DNA of 64,000 bases from Multifurca ochricompacta (lineage: Eukaryota > Basidiomycota > Agaricomycetes > Russulales > Russulaceae), in contig WTXG01000034.1 in NCBI GenBank assembly GCA_022496185.1, positions 124,001 through 188,000 on the forward strand, given 5' to 3'. The notes beneath the pieces are model-generated. The model was not told where the DNA came from. It did not search any database and saw nothing but the letters and a program-made list of their open reading frames with translations. Positions 24,367 through 36,355 of the stretch are shown in pieces. The stretch's first letter is position 1, and each line of letters begins with the position of its first letter. The translations under genes were made by a program, and so were the position numbers.

Positions 24367-26910
24367 CTTTTTGATCGACGCGACAAACCGACATGAAGGG
24401 TAGGAACGAGGCATTGACAAATGAACCGTGTCGGAGACGTTTTTCTACGCAATTGACGATCGGAGATGATGGATTATGAGACACCGTCGTAGCAACCAGA
24501 AGCTCCGAGTTGTTCTCTAGAACATGCAGGATGATGGACGGCGACGCAGTTTCCAGTGGTAGCAAGCGAGAGCATGGAGTGTGTGAGGAAGGGGGGAGGG
24601 GGTGTAAGCAATAGTAAGTTTCCGGTCCATAGCCATAGGCATGACAGACACCGCCGCAGACACGCTGCTGTTGTGGCAAGGCCGAGGCAAGTCATGTCAG
24701 AGAAGCCGACATGGGCTGGGCGTACCCAGACACAGTGATCTCAAAAGCTTCGCTCGTACCTTAACCGCCACGTTTCCCCCCTCCCCAGAACAGAGAATAC
24801 ATACCAAAACCAATGAAAGTGCGCGTGCGCGTGCGAAGGTTTCTCTTGGACTATCAACAAAGTAATTAAATAATTAAATAAACAAAATATAAATTTTCAG
24901 AATTCTCAAGGAACATTGATAATCATATCATAGTGTCCGCGGTGAATGAGCGTATTTACTGTCCTTCGAGAACGAGTTGCATTTATTTTTTGCTTAACGT
25001 TAAAATGGCCAGAAGCCCTGCGTCGGTCGTGCGAGGGGACCGGTGATGTCGGCCACGAGGCAGATTGCGCTTGAAATCAGAAGACTGAAATTCATCTTTT
25101 TTTATTTTTTTTATCGCCCCTTCCCTCCACATCCCCATCACTCCAACTACCCCTTGATAACGTGAGTGCTACAGATCGGTTCATTTGTTTGATTAAACGC
25201 ATATTTACCGTTTCTGTTTTGTTTTGTTTTGTTTTGGTTTTATTAGGTCAGTGGGAGCAGGAACGTCGCCTTACAGTTAACACAGATTCCGTCAACAATT
25301 TAGAATGTAATAAATAGTGATCATACTTCAACTTGGGGAGGTCCTTACTACTAGGATTATCGAAACAATATTTTGGATAACGTCCTTCCACTCCGCTGCA
25401 AAGTGAGGTGAGGCGGTGTACATGTCACGTGGTAGGCTGCATTAGCTCGTTCAGACCAGACAACCCGACAACCTTCAGCAGAAAAAGACTGGGATAAAAA
25501 CAAACAAACCCCGAACAAGTGGGAAAAAAAAAGCACCGATCAAAACCATCTCTTGTCTACAAGTCAAATCTAGAGCAGTGGTCGTGGTAAGTGGGTATGA
25601 GTTACGATCATATTCGATTCGGTGACAGGTGCAACTAACTAACCTGTCATTCATGACTGACACGACGATACGCGCAGAAAGTAGACTATATAGATAGGGA
25701 TAGGGATAGGACAGAGGACAAGGATATTGAATGAATGGGACTACAACGACTGCTACATCTGGCCCCACCGCACCCCTCAAAGGAAGTTGGGCGCGCGCCG
25801 AATTTCCAAACCGGGAATGACCGATATCACGATTGATCAACGATGGGGAGGGGGGAGGGCTCTGGGTTGCGTACCTAACCCCACCTCCGGCTCCGCGAAA
25901 GTTGCGTTTCCTTTTGCGCGTTCGCACGCAAGCATGTTAAACCGCATAGAAAACAAGGACAGGGGGGGAAAAAAAAGGAAGGAAACGAAACCTTGGAAAA
26001 TATGGGACCCGCGACGCGCGCGGTTCACACACACACCGCGCCCTAGATGAGAAAGTAGTCTCAAAAGGAGCCGAGTACTGGGTTGCTCTTGCTTGTTTCT
26101 TTCTGTACGCGCAGTCCACTCCCCACCCCCTTTTTCTTTCTTTTTCTAAAAATACTTCTCAACACTACGGGCGAACGAAGGAGGTGGGATCAAGCTGAGG
26201 TAAGTGCTTGGTGCAAGGTGGCAAGCGCAGATCCAAAGGTAGCCCATTCTGGCAGGTCTGGACGGACTGGGCGGGCTTGTTAAACACTGTAACTCGCAAT
26301 TGGCGTTTGTCCGTTCCAAGTACAAGAGATTTCAGGGATTTGCCCCCGATCCGTCGATATTCCCTATTTCCCCCACCAAGCACGCAAGGCCCCAACCCGC
26401 ACTTGCGCGAAGCTGTCAGGCTGATCCTCAGAGAAGGCCGTTACCTCGTGCTTGCCAGATATGCTTCGTGAGCTTTTGTTGACATCTTTGACATCGTTGA
26501 CATAGTAACAGCCCAAGGGAAAAAGAAAAAAGAAGAAAGCAGGGAGGGCCACAATCGCCGTGAAGGTTCGTTCCTTGTTGTGGCGGTTAACCGACGTGTT
26601 TATCCCCCGCGAGACAACACACCCCATCCAAGGGTTGGCGCCAAGGGGCTCTGACAACACCCCTCGCGTTTTCCTTTTTTCTTTGCACTTTCCTCTTCCT
26701 CCTTTCATCGCTTCTTGTATCGTACGCTGCGGGGTGTGAACTCTCTGGTTAGAATCATAGCCTATGGGCGAATCTTTATTAGTTCTCATTTATCATCATT
26801 CAATCATGGCATCTCGTCATTGATTCGCAAGACTAAAGCAGAACAAGTGTCTGATTATACCAAAAAAGGACTGTCGCACGTACAGAAACAGAAAGTCGAT
26901 GGAACCCCTA

Positions 26911-28214
26911 CTAGTCAACGTCCATAATGTTACCACCTCCTGATGCTGGACTTCCGTCCACACCATTCGGGCTATGCCGGGCGCCTAGTGGAGACGCACC
27001 GCGCAACTCAGGCTTTGGAGGTGTTTGTGGTGTTGCAGGCGATTGGGGTTGGGGTTGGGGCTGAGGGCCCTTCCGCTGAGAACGGGCAGAAGGATTGAAA
27101 TGTCCACACCTGGGACAAACATATTCTGTGGGGTAAAATGGTGACCGTCAGCGTCGCTAAACAGATGATTATGCAGAAGAGCCTTGCGTACGGGCGTCCT
27201 CCCACATGTCTTCTTTCACAAGACCGTTATGAGTGAAACATTTCTGGCAGATGAGAGCATAACGTGATGCGGCCACGTTTGCGGACGGCTCCTCATCACC
27301 GAGAAGTGCGTCAGCGAGCTTGTCGTACCATAACTTGCGTGGAGGCGGGAGAGGCTGCTGTGGGCTTGCTGGATCACAAATCGCAGGAGTGTAAGGCTCA
27401 CGTGATGAAAAGAAGACAATCTAGGGGACGTACGTGCAAGTTGACTCTGCAAGCCTGGTGAGATCGGGGCGCGAAGGTTCGCAGGTGTATTGGGGGGCAC
27501 AGCAGGCATCGCACGTTGTGGGGTCACCGGAGGCTGCTGGGGCTGAAGGCGAGACGGTGGACCACTACCCTTTGGCCAGGTGGGCAACCTGGTGGAAGGG
27601 CCGTCCTCATACAGCTCAAGAAGCTCACGCGTTTCATAGTAGTTTGTCTTTTTCTTAATTTCCTCGACTTTGTTACGCCGTGCAAGCTTTAGCGCCGCCA
27701 AGCTCTTCTCTGAAATCACCGTCAGCACGAGGCTTAGGCGTGGCGAAGATTTCGCCACTGACCTTCAGCGTTTCCTTTGCGGTTGTACCATAATTGTACG
27801 ATGCGACGAGTAAAAAGAATTCTAAAGGTCAATTCCATCATGTAAGCAGAAAGCAGTAAGGAAGGATGTATGACGTACATGATTGGCCCAAGGATGGCTG
27901 GGAAGCCCTTGATTGCCCTCTCCACTTGGCTGTTGGGTCTATGCCTACTCATTTGGGGAAGTAGTTGAGTATACCATAGGGCGAGATAGGCACCCCAGCC
28001 AGCAAAAGTATACATAGTGACGAGTAGAGTGGCACGTCGCTCGCGCAGGCGGATCTCATTCAGTCGCGTTTCGCGCTTCTGAACATCGAGAGCGAGCTTG
28101 GCGAGGATCTGGCCAAAGTCTTCGGACTCTTTCTGCAAATCCGCCTCAATAGGAGTATATATAGGAAGATATTAATAACGCACGCACCTTCTGGAACCAG
28201 CTAAAGAGACCCAT
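26911..28214 (-). CDS. LNP1: Lunapark, ER three-way-junction protein
   Basis: Six exons: 28214-28188, 28132-27879, 27821-27763, 27709-27434, 27368-27192 and 27125-26911. All junctions are GT-AG and in phase, giving 335 residues. The protein starts MGLFSWFQK. A coiled-coil-like stretch (RETRLNEIRLRERRATLL) leads into two membrane segments (about residues 45-65, and 85-102 around KGFPAILGPIIILFTRR). Then come VEEIKKKTNYYETRELLE and a Pro-rich linker. The Lunapark zinc finger follows: LLGDEEPS...ALICQKC and YVCPRCGHFNPSARS supply the two CxxC pairs. Lunapark sits at ER tubule junctions and stabilises the network with Sey1/atlastin and reticulons. The start lies 251 bases from that of MIP1 on the other strand. 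Family pattern, membrane topology and zinc ligands are all intact. Confidence 0.95.
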
Positions 28215-28465
28215 GTTGGAAGTAATAAACAAGAATGCAGTGAACCGAATTAACCCTCAGAGCTCAGAGCTCAAGTTGTGTTTGTGTGTCAATAGCCAAG
28301 CCATGGAGTCCCGGTTCACAACCACGTGATTGAGTAATGGTGCACCGGCCCGTTACGGTTCGTTTGCCTTACGCCCCGCCACCCCGTCGCCGTCGCGCTG
28401 GTCGACTTGTGGAACTTTTGAACAACGTCGTTTGCAAGTTTGACACGAATGTCTACGAGAACCGA
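28215..28465. promoter_or_regulatory. Divergent promoter between Lunapark and MIP1
   Basis: Only 251 bases separate the two start codons, which face apart, so both genes must be driven from here. A TGTTTGTGTGTC tract and a CCACGTGATTGAG stretch (28321-28334, with an E-box-like CACGTG) lie in it. No clear TATA box is seen. Which factors bind is unknown. Confidence 0.6.
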
Positions 28466-31400
28466 ATGTTCAGACATGTCAAAATTCAATTTTCAATCAA
28501 ACACTCTCGTTCTTTCAGTAAATCTCGCTCATCGTTTTCTTCACCACCCAAGCAACAACTTTCAACAACCACCATTCCGATAGACAGACGGGGGCGCAAG
28601 CTTCTTAACAACCAATCTTCTGTGGAGAAAAAAAGCAGAATAGAGAGAAATAAGGAAGACCTCGGTATTTCTAGCTATTTTTGCTGAAGCAGCTGCAGAC
28701 TGGATTAACTTGTCATATTGAAAATAGTTAAACGCAATCAAGCCGGCGTACAACTCCTGTCGCGTCCTCTACACCGCCAAATATTCAAAAACGTCACTTT
28801 TCCTCCCCCAGAACCTCCCTTTGTACGTATCGCGTGGGAGCATCTCGAAATGCACGGCCTAGATCCCAAACACGGATCCGTTCTCCCCGATACAAGCTTT
28901 ACTTTGCCTCCTCTCCAAGGCCATACCATCGATGAACATTTTCACCGCATTGGAGTAAGTACGGCGCGTCCGTGGTCCAGCCTTGCCGTCAACCTGATGG
29001 AAGCGCAACTCCCACCTCCCCCTAGTCATTGGGAGATACAAGCCGGATGGACCAAGTACCACCACCGCCTGGATGGCTCGAGCTACAGTGAGCATGTCGA
29101 ACATCCCCACCATGATGGAAAACCCGAGCAGTTGCTCGTATTTGATGTCGAAACAATGCCCGAATATCATCCTTACGCCGTCCTCGCCTGCGCAGCATCC
29201 CCCAGTGGTTGGTACTCCTGGATCTCCCCCTGGCTTCTCGATCAGAGTGCAGATCCACAACAGCTCATCTCACTCGGTGATCCGAGTGTGGCGCGCATCG
29301 TCGTCGGACATAATGTCTCATACGACCGCGCTCGCATACGTGAAGAGTACAGCTTGGATGGCAGCCGCACGCGGTTCCTCGACACTATGGCCCTACACGT
29401 TGCTGTTAAAGGCATCTCGTCGCATCAGCGTCCCGCTTGGATGAAGCATCGCAAGACCAAAGCCAAGGAACGTAAGTTTGCCGCGGAGGCCAAAGAAGCT
29501 GTCGTTGCGCTTTTGGATGAGACCAAGACTCGCCAGGCCATCGAGAAGGATGAAGCAAAGAGGGAAGAAATTCATGCCATGCGCTGTGCCATCGAGGAGA
29601 GCCTACTTAGCACCGCTCGGGGTGAAGACGCCCTTGAAGAAGTCGAGAGCAAAAGCTGGGAGGACATCACTTCCGCCAATTCCCTGGCGGACGTGGCGCG
29701 CTTGCATTGCGGCATCGACATGGACAAAATGGCTCGCAACGATTTTATGGAATGCACGCCGACAGAGATTCTTGAGAACGTTCAGGACTACCTCACATAC
29801 TGTGCGAATGACGTATCCGTAACTCATTGCGTGTTTGCTAAGGTCCTTCCCGAGTTTCTCGAGTCATGCCCCTCCCCGGTGTCGTTTTCCGGCATTCTGA
29901 CAATGGGTTCGAGCTTCCTCACGGTGAACGAGGAGTGGGAGAAGTATTTGGAGAATTCCGAGCGGGTGTATCGTAGTCTGGAGGAGGGGGTGAAGAAGCG
30001 ACTCGCTGATCTTGCCGTCGAGGCCAAACGCATGATGGAGAATGAAAGGTGGAGGGATGATGTTTGGCTACGGCAATTGGACTGGACGCCAAAGGCCGCG
30101 GGAAAGTCCAGAGGGGTTAGCGTTTTAGAGCTGTATGTGCTTTCTCTACTTCCCTATACGTATGGCGTCTTGATCTATGTCACAGACCTCCCACAACAAG
30201 ACACTAGTCCCTGCGTGGTACAATGAACTACTATCCCTCGGCCCTTGAGCGCGAGGATCGTCAATCGCACTCTTCCCCTTCTTTTCAAGCTCTCCCTTGA
30301 TGGGCGTTGCCCCCAGTATTCTACAACAGAGAAATGGCATCTTCTTATTGAAGGCAACGTCGTCCGTCCTCCCGCACCCGGGAAGTCAAAGGTCCTTAGT
30401 CTCCTCGGAAAGTCGAAAGGTCTCCCCATGCTTCAGTCTGGCCGCATGACAGCTGACAGCCAAGAGTTGGCTCTCGCCGTGGCCAACGGAGATCTGTCGG
30501 AGAATCTGTCTCGACGTGTTCTTCACTTCGCTGAAAAACTGTCACGATCCCCTGGACCCGCAGATGATCCTTGGCTCAAACAGCTCGACTGGACTCCGGT
30601 GGAGAGCGTGCCAATTGATTCATCTAAGCCGAAAGTTTACAAACCACCCCAGGTGCTCTGGCCTAAATGGTATTGGGAACTCGCCAGGCCAAGGAAGGAC
30701 CTACCACCCGGAACCATCGACATGACGCCTCGCACACGCATCGCTCCCCTCCTACTTCGTCTGTCCTGGCAGGGCTGGCCTCTTTTCCATTCCCGTGAAC
30801 ACGGATGGACGTATCGAGTGTCCCCCGGCGTGGCACACACGACCCGGCAGACGCCGCTGGATTTCCACCACCCAACCGACGAGACGTTGCAGGCGCTCGC
30901 GCTCCATGAGGGATTCATGTTTTACAAGTTACCGCACAAGGACGGCGAGTCTGCGAACGTTGGCAGCCCGTTGGCTAAGACTTTCATTAAGTATGCGCAA
31001 GATGGGACGCTCACAAGCCCTGGAGACGAGGCGCGCGGCGCGCTCGACATGAACGCTCAATGTAGCTACTGGATCAGCGCTCGCGACCGCGTGCTGAAGC
31101 AAATGGTAGTATGGCAACGTGAAGGTCTCGATCTGGGTTTGGGTCAGAATGTGGGTGCCAGGCCGAGTAGCAAGGCGGGCATTATCCTCCCTCAGGTGAT
31201 CACGATGGGAACGGTGACGCGACGCGCGATCGAAAGGACGTGGCTGACGGCAAGCAATGCGAAGGAAAACCGTGTCGGCTCGGAGCTCAAAGCGATGGTG
31301 CAAGCGCCACCTGGGTACGCCATCGTCGGTGCAGACGTTGATTCGGAGGAGCTTTGGATATCGAGCGCGATGGGGGACGCACAGTTCGGTCTGCATGGTG

Positions 31401-32554
31401 CGACTGCGCTAGGGTGGATGACGCTCGAGGGCACCAAGTCCGCTGGGACAGATCTGCACTCCAAAACGGCGAACATTCTCGGACTCTCACGTGACCAAGC
31501 CAAGGTGTTCAATTATTCGCGGATATACGGGGCGGGGATGCGACACGCGGTGCAGCTGCTGCTCCAGGCTAACACGACCATGCTTCCCGAGAAGGCGCAA
31601 CGACTCGCGGAGCAGCTGTACGCATCGACGAAGGGGAAAAACACACATCGGACGGACGTGTTCGGGCGGAAATTCTGGTTTGGCGGGACGGAGAGTTTTG
31701 TGTTCAATAAGCTCGAAGAGATTGCGCTCTCCGAGGAACCGACGACGCCCGCGCTCGGCTGTGGCATCACGCACGCGCTCTCGAAGAAGTATCTCCCAGC
31801 CGAGTTTGGCGCCGATTATATGACCTCGCGTATCAACTGGGTCGTGCAGTCATCCGGCGTGGATTATCTACACCTGCTCATCGTGGCGATGGAATATCTC
31901 ACCAGTACGTACGCCATCGACGCACGATACCTCCTATCGGTGCATGACGAGCTCCGATACCTCGTGGCGGAAAAAGACCGATATCGAGCGGCGCTGGCGT
32001 TGCAAATTGCAAACCTGTGGACGCGGTGTCTCTTCGCGTACCGTCTCGGCATGGACGATCTCCCGCAGGGCGTGGCGTTCTTCTCGGCTGTAGACGTGGA
32101 CACGGTGTTGAGGAAGGAGACGGACATGACATGCGTGACGCCTTCGCACCCGACGCCCATCCCGCCTGGGGAGTCGCTCGATATCGCGCAGGTGCTCGCG
32201 CGCACGGGTGGTGGTTCTCTGTGGGCGGACGGTCGCCCGATGGAGGAGGGGGAGGAGCAAGGAGAGATGAAACCCCTAGTCGGGTATGTACGTCCGGATT
32301 GTTTGCGTCATCGTGCGGATAGCGCCGCTTGGCTACGGGCGCAGGCGACCAATTCGTTTGCGGAGGTCAAGTACCTCGCGCAGCAGGACTCTGGTATCAA
32401 GGTTGAGGGTGATATCGGTGGTAGTAGTAATGCGCGTAGGCACAGACACAGGGGGGTGTCGCCGGTACCGGAACCTGAGTCTGAAGAGGAAATAACAAGC
32501 GAATGGGCAGAGGTGTTACAGCGCGAGATGGGGCGGCTGAAGCTAAAGTATTAA
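28466..32554 (+). CDS. MIP1: Mitochondrial DNA polymerase gamma (family A)
   Basis: Three exons: 28466-28664, 28728-30115 and 30186-32554. The ATG at 28466 opens a Lys/Arg/Ser-rich segment (MFRHVKIQFSIKHSRSFSK) fitting a mitochondrial targeting sequence; an in-frame upstream ATG lies at 28337. The 3'-5' exonuclease shows motif I VFDVETMP, motif II VGHNVSYDRARI and motif III YCANDVSVT. The polymerase shows motif A GADVDSEELW, motif B RDQAKVFNYSRIYGAG and motif C SVHDELRYL, all with the catalytic acids. It replicates and repairs mitochondrial DNA in the matrix. Exon lengths sum to 3956, one short of a multiple of three. The frame breaks once near 30243, inside a conserved stretch (PAWYNELLSLGP then LSARIVNRTLPLL), where one base appears missing; with it the product has 1318 residues. 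The linker between exonuclease and polymerase carries an internal duplication (see findings). The C-terminal extension is about 130 residues and disordered. Confidence 0.93.
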
Positions 32555-33403
32555 GTAATCACTGACTTTTATTCCTGATTTTTATCGTCGTCGCGCTCGT
32601 CGTCGGCTTCCTGTTCTTCCCTCTTTTTCTCTCATTATTATTTCGTGTGCAATACGCGGTAGCAATAGTCCACATTAGACCACATAGATTAATGGATTTA
32701 AGAGATGATAGTGACTCCTACCTATTACATCACTTTGAACCGCTTCGGCTCCGGGAAGCGGCGCTGTCGGTGACAGTGACCGAAACTCAGAAGACCCGGC
32801 TCGGAGAGAACTCACACAGCCTTCAGGTCCCCCACCCCACTATGACGCCGAGTACGAGCTATAATAGTATTAGTATTAGATGTGGGCTACGAAACCCGGC
32901 ATGGGTGGGAAGGGGGCAAGAGAGAAGAATGAATAATTGATCCGATCCGATCATGTTGGAATCATGTTGGTTTGCGGTGGGGGGCGGGGGACGTGGGCGC
33001 AGAAAGACAAAAAAGGAAACGTCGGTGGGAATGAAAGCCAGCGCGTATTTCCATAAATAGAAACTTCCCGACGAGAAGATGATTCCCGCGCATTCCCGAC
33101 CATCCATCAAAATATCAAACGATTAGCGCTTGGAAGGGTTCCCCTTGTGACCGACTATGACAACCAATCGATAAGCCCCGCTCACACCTCCCGCACCCTC
33201 CGCCCTGTATTCGCGCCGCGTCGGCCGTCCGTGACCAGTTGTTTCGCTTTGTGTTCATCTATCAACATGGAGAAAGCATTATAAAAATCCGTTGAGGCAA
33301 CGAGGAGTCATTCATCAACTCCCCACCACCTTCCTCGCCCGCTTCCGCATTTCTCCCCGCCCCTGTTCCAAACCTTTGACTCACATCGACTCAAAACTTC
33401 TAC
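32555..33403. other. Intergenic between MIP1 and second DUF6699 gene
   Basis: It holds the MIP1 3' region and the next gene's promoter, including a TATA box listed separately. No further coding signal was recognised. Confidence 0.5.
33278..33288 (+). promoter_or_regulatory. TATA box of the second DUF6699 gene
   Basis: ATTATAAAAAT lies about 120 bases before the first downstream ATG (33404), a spacing that fits a short 5' untranslated leader. Confidence 0.55.
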
Positions 33404-34258
33404 ATGTCCTCTTCTCGTTCATCAAGCATCAGTCATCCTCCTTCGTGTCTAGCCCCGTGTGGTCGCTGAACACACTGACTGGGACTTCCGTCTCAGGGGG
33501 TAGCGGCGGCGGCGGCGTACCGCCCACGACCCCGGTCCTGAGCCCGGTGAGTTTACCATCCCCACTAGGGTCCGCTAGGTCGGCCTCGACGCGGTCCGGG
33601 TACTCGTACGCGTCACAATTTCCTTCGACCCGGGCGCGCCACACATGGGCACAGTCCCGCTGCCTTTCCTTCAACAACCTCAGCGTGCGCAATCATAATT
33701 TACAAACCGTCGTCCCCTTAATTAACTTAAATGTCCTTTTTTCTCTTAGATTCTCTGCCTACGCCGCCCGTAAGCCCTGAACGTCCCAGGTATACTGTCT
33801 TGAGTGAGCTATTGGTCTACACCGGCCACCGGCCGGCCAAATTGAACTTTAATGTTGTTCAACCTCCGTCTGCGGCGTGCCTCCATCCGTCCTGCAACCC
33901 CAACATGATGAACGAACCAGCAATCTCGACTCGCGCACCCTGCCTCGTACTTGAGATTCCTGGCATCTCCGGCGGCTCTTTTTACGCCTCCAACGCACAT
34001 GGACATGCCGTGACAGTGCGCGAGGTGCTTTACGCCGTTCACGCGAAGATGTCAGAGCGCTCCGGTCAGACCGAGTATCATCAACTCCCCAGCGAACAAC
34101 ACAGACGAGCCGCCTCCGCAAGTTTTGCCCAACGCAACAGAGTCACGCCCGATCCGGCCGGCTTGCGACGTTTTGATCTCCTCGGCGGGCTTACCACCTT
34201 CGCTGGGCTCCAGCGCGCCGCAAACGGCGCAGATGTTTGGATTGTGCGATTCATCTAG
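33404..34258 (+). CDS. DUF6699 domain protein (second)
   Basis: Exon 1 (33404-33684) starts MSSSRSSSISHP and encodes a Ser/Gly/Pro-rich segment. The intron (33685-33749) has donor GTGCGC, a TTAAC-type branch site and acceptor TCTTAG. Exon 2 (33750-34258) encodes the DUF6699 core: LSELLVYTGHRPAKLNFNV, CLVLEIPG, AVTVREVLYAVHAKM, then LRRFDLLGGLTTFAGL and DVWIVRFI at the end. The exon 1 frame shifts twice (near 33439 and 33619), each as if one base were missing. Adding two bases makes the total 792, a multiple of three, with 263 residues. An alternative with a GTGAGT intron at 33550 needs a very short 32-nt intron. Function unknown. It shares only the domain, not its N-terminus, with the gene at 12452-13718. 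Confidence 0.8.
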
Positions 34259-35202
34259 AAACCTCTCCCCCTTCCCAATCCAACTCTCACAACTCAACAA
34301 CCGATCAACCAACCAATCAATCAACTCCTTCTGTTCAGAGCGTGAGTTATTTTAAAGTATGAGTAAGAAGTTAAGACGGTAGAACAATCCCCTTCACCAC
34401 TCCCTCCCAACTCGGACTCGGACTCGCAAGTGTATTTGGACCTTGTTTAACGGACAACGGACAACGGACATTTTTTTTTTGTTTTGCTGGCTGCTGCTGC
34501 CCCCCAGAAAACTGTATCACCATCTTCACGGACCCATGGGCCATTTGGCTTCACATCTTGCGGTTATCTGTATTTTTTGTTTCCCTTCTCGTCTTGTACA
34601 TCTTCTACTCCCCACTTCCTACCTCCCCCTCCTCAGTCTCCTCTGTAGCCCTGCGGCTGTTTGTCTGTCTATGACTTGCGAGAGTAAAATCAAAGTTATT
34701 TCTGTAATATGTGGTGTCACGGCCATGATGGTTGTCCAAACAATCGTGATCTTTCAATTTCTGTTCGAATACCTATGTCATCATTGCACCCAAGCACCTC
34801 GACTAAAGCAACTGATACTGAAACCGACACTTTGCGATCATTTGATTGATTCATCACACTCGGGAGAAGAGTGTCACGCACAACTAGGCAAGTCGATTTA
34901 TGGTCACAGCGCCGTGACTTTGATTTCATGGGAAGGCGTGGGAAGGCGTCAGGCCTGAGCTGACAGAATGTTTGCCCCCAGAGTGCTTCAAATCGCCATG
35001 CTCCCTGCTTGACTGTAGCAGGTCCAAAAAAGATGATGGCAAGTAAGGGGGTTGTACTTAGGCGCTCGGGGATCCGTCAGCAAGTAGCTACGCCAATCTT
35101 CAACTTCAAGGCAGACCTTTGGCATTTGGTATTTGACGTTGAGAAACTCTGATCTTTCTAATTTAATCTAATCTAATCTAAAGGAAGTTGAAGACAAAAA
35201 GA
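34259..35202. other. Intergenic, no gene recognised
   Basis: This is the downstream region of the second DUF6699 gene. It contains an ATTTAATC(TAATC)n run at about 35158-35180, next to the tRNA gene. The open frames are not family-like. Confidence 0.45.
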
Positions 35203-35303
35203 TTCCCATTAGCCGACTTGAACGACTGACCTCGTCATGTGGTAAGACGATCATATGTGATCACGTTACTAGTGACGCGCTCTACCAACTGAGCTAAACG
35301 GGA
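35203..35303 (-). tRNA. tRNA-Thr (anticodon AGT) with intron
   Basis: Reading the minus strand from 35303, the acceptor stem TCCCGTT pairs with AATGGGA (one G-T pair). The D arm is AGCTCAGTTGGTAGAGC. The anticodon stem CGTCA pairs with TGACG, and the loop CTAGTA..A is split by an intron of about 28 bases after position 37. The T arm AGTCG-TTCAAGT-CGGCT is complete. The discriminator base is A. A TCTTTTT run follows directly as a Pol III terminator. The intron position is the canonical one for eukaryotic nuclear tRNAs. The amino acid is inferred from the anticodon. Confidence 0.85.
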
Positions 35304-36355
35304 TACACTCTATTGTGTCATCCAACAATCTGAACGTCATCTAACACTAGATGTCCTCTCCTCTCGTGCCAGAGCTGTTACCTGAAACTGAAGTCTGGCC
35401 AGAGATGTTTCTCAATTGCTGGAACAAAAGCCCGTTTTGTTGTATGGCCATGTTTCGTTGGGGGCGACGACGACGGGGAGAAAAAATAAGAAAAGAAGCA
35501 AGCACAGATTAATAAGTTTTCTCAATTGAGTATTACTGTCGAACGGAGAGATGCAAACAGAACCTGTCGCCTCGGCCAATGCGCACCCTACCTGAGAGCT
35601 GTGATCCCACAAGGAAAGCGCTATATAAGGGAATGAAGTAAAAGGCAACGTTAGGGCATTCGCGACGTGGTGACGTGGATGGAACTGTCCGTTTCGCCAC
35701 GCTTGCGTGTGGCTCATACCTGCGTACGTACTTGAGGGAGTCTGCATTTGAAAGCCAATAGAGAAGTCAACAGAGAAGCCAATCGTACATAATGATTGCA
35801 CCGGTTAGTCTGATCATAATCAGATGGTCCCTTTTTTTTTTCCTATGCCTTCAATTCGAGTCAGCGAGGGTATTTAGATGTGACTCACACTCAGAAACCC
35901 ACAGGTGTGGGAATGGGGACTCAGGGCCAAGACCAAGGCAAAGGGTCATAAACAGCCTGGTCCTGTAGCCACTAACTGGTGCGAGGAAAGGAACTGGGGT
36001 TAACATAAAGATAACAGGATTAATCAAGTCTACTTACTATCACAAAAGCCAGTCCTACTAATAGTCGCCGACATTCGTCAATTTAATGGTAAAGAACGGA
36101 ATAAATGCTGGCACGTGATCGTTCGCGTCCGCGTCCACGTCCGTCTTTAAGGTTCAAGTTTGTGCAAACGCTCAGTTGGCAAGTCAGACACTCGGGCGTG
36201 TAAACTCGCTATCGATAATCTTACTCACCCCCAAAAGAACCCTATCATTCCATCACATTCCGTCCGAGTGTCCAGAACACAGAATATCCCATTTAGACCC
36301 AACAGACAGTAAGTCATTCACAAGCCTCATCCTCGCTACATCCTTGTCTCACAGC
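35304..36355. other. Intergenic upstream of the FunK1 kinase gene
   Basis: No conserved coding signal. The last part should hold the original promoter of the kinase gene. The sequence just before the ATG at 36356 reads TCTCACAG, so an upstream leader intron is possible. Confidence 0.4.

Larger units (their letters stand above)
19618..26910. other. 7.3-kb gene-poor stretch
   Basis: I recognise no conserved protein in any frame. Notable sequence: a G8-T-G11 run at 20580-20599, a second long G run near 22048-22060, T- and A-runs (near 22311-22329 and 22470-22489), (TTTTG)n near 25212-25235, and a telomere-like (CCCTCAA)n near 24335-24366. The left side should contain the HMG-box gene promoter, the right side the 3' region of Lunapark. 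Long polypyrimidine and polypurine stretches alternate. Confidence 0.4.

Noticed and set aside
29073..29822. Large overlapping frames within MIP1
   Set aside because: They are shadows of the polymerase reading frame in GC-rich coding DNA.
34443..34958. 171-codon plus-strand frame after the second DUF6699 gene
   Set aside because: Hydrophobic low-complexity translation, probably 3' region; no family resemblance.
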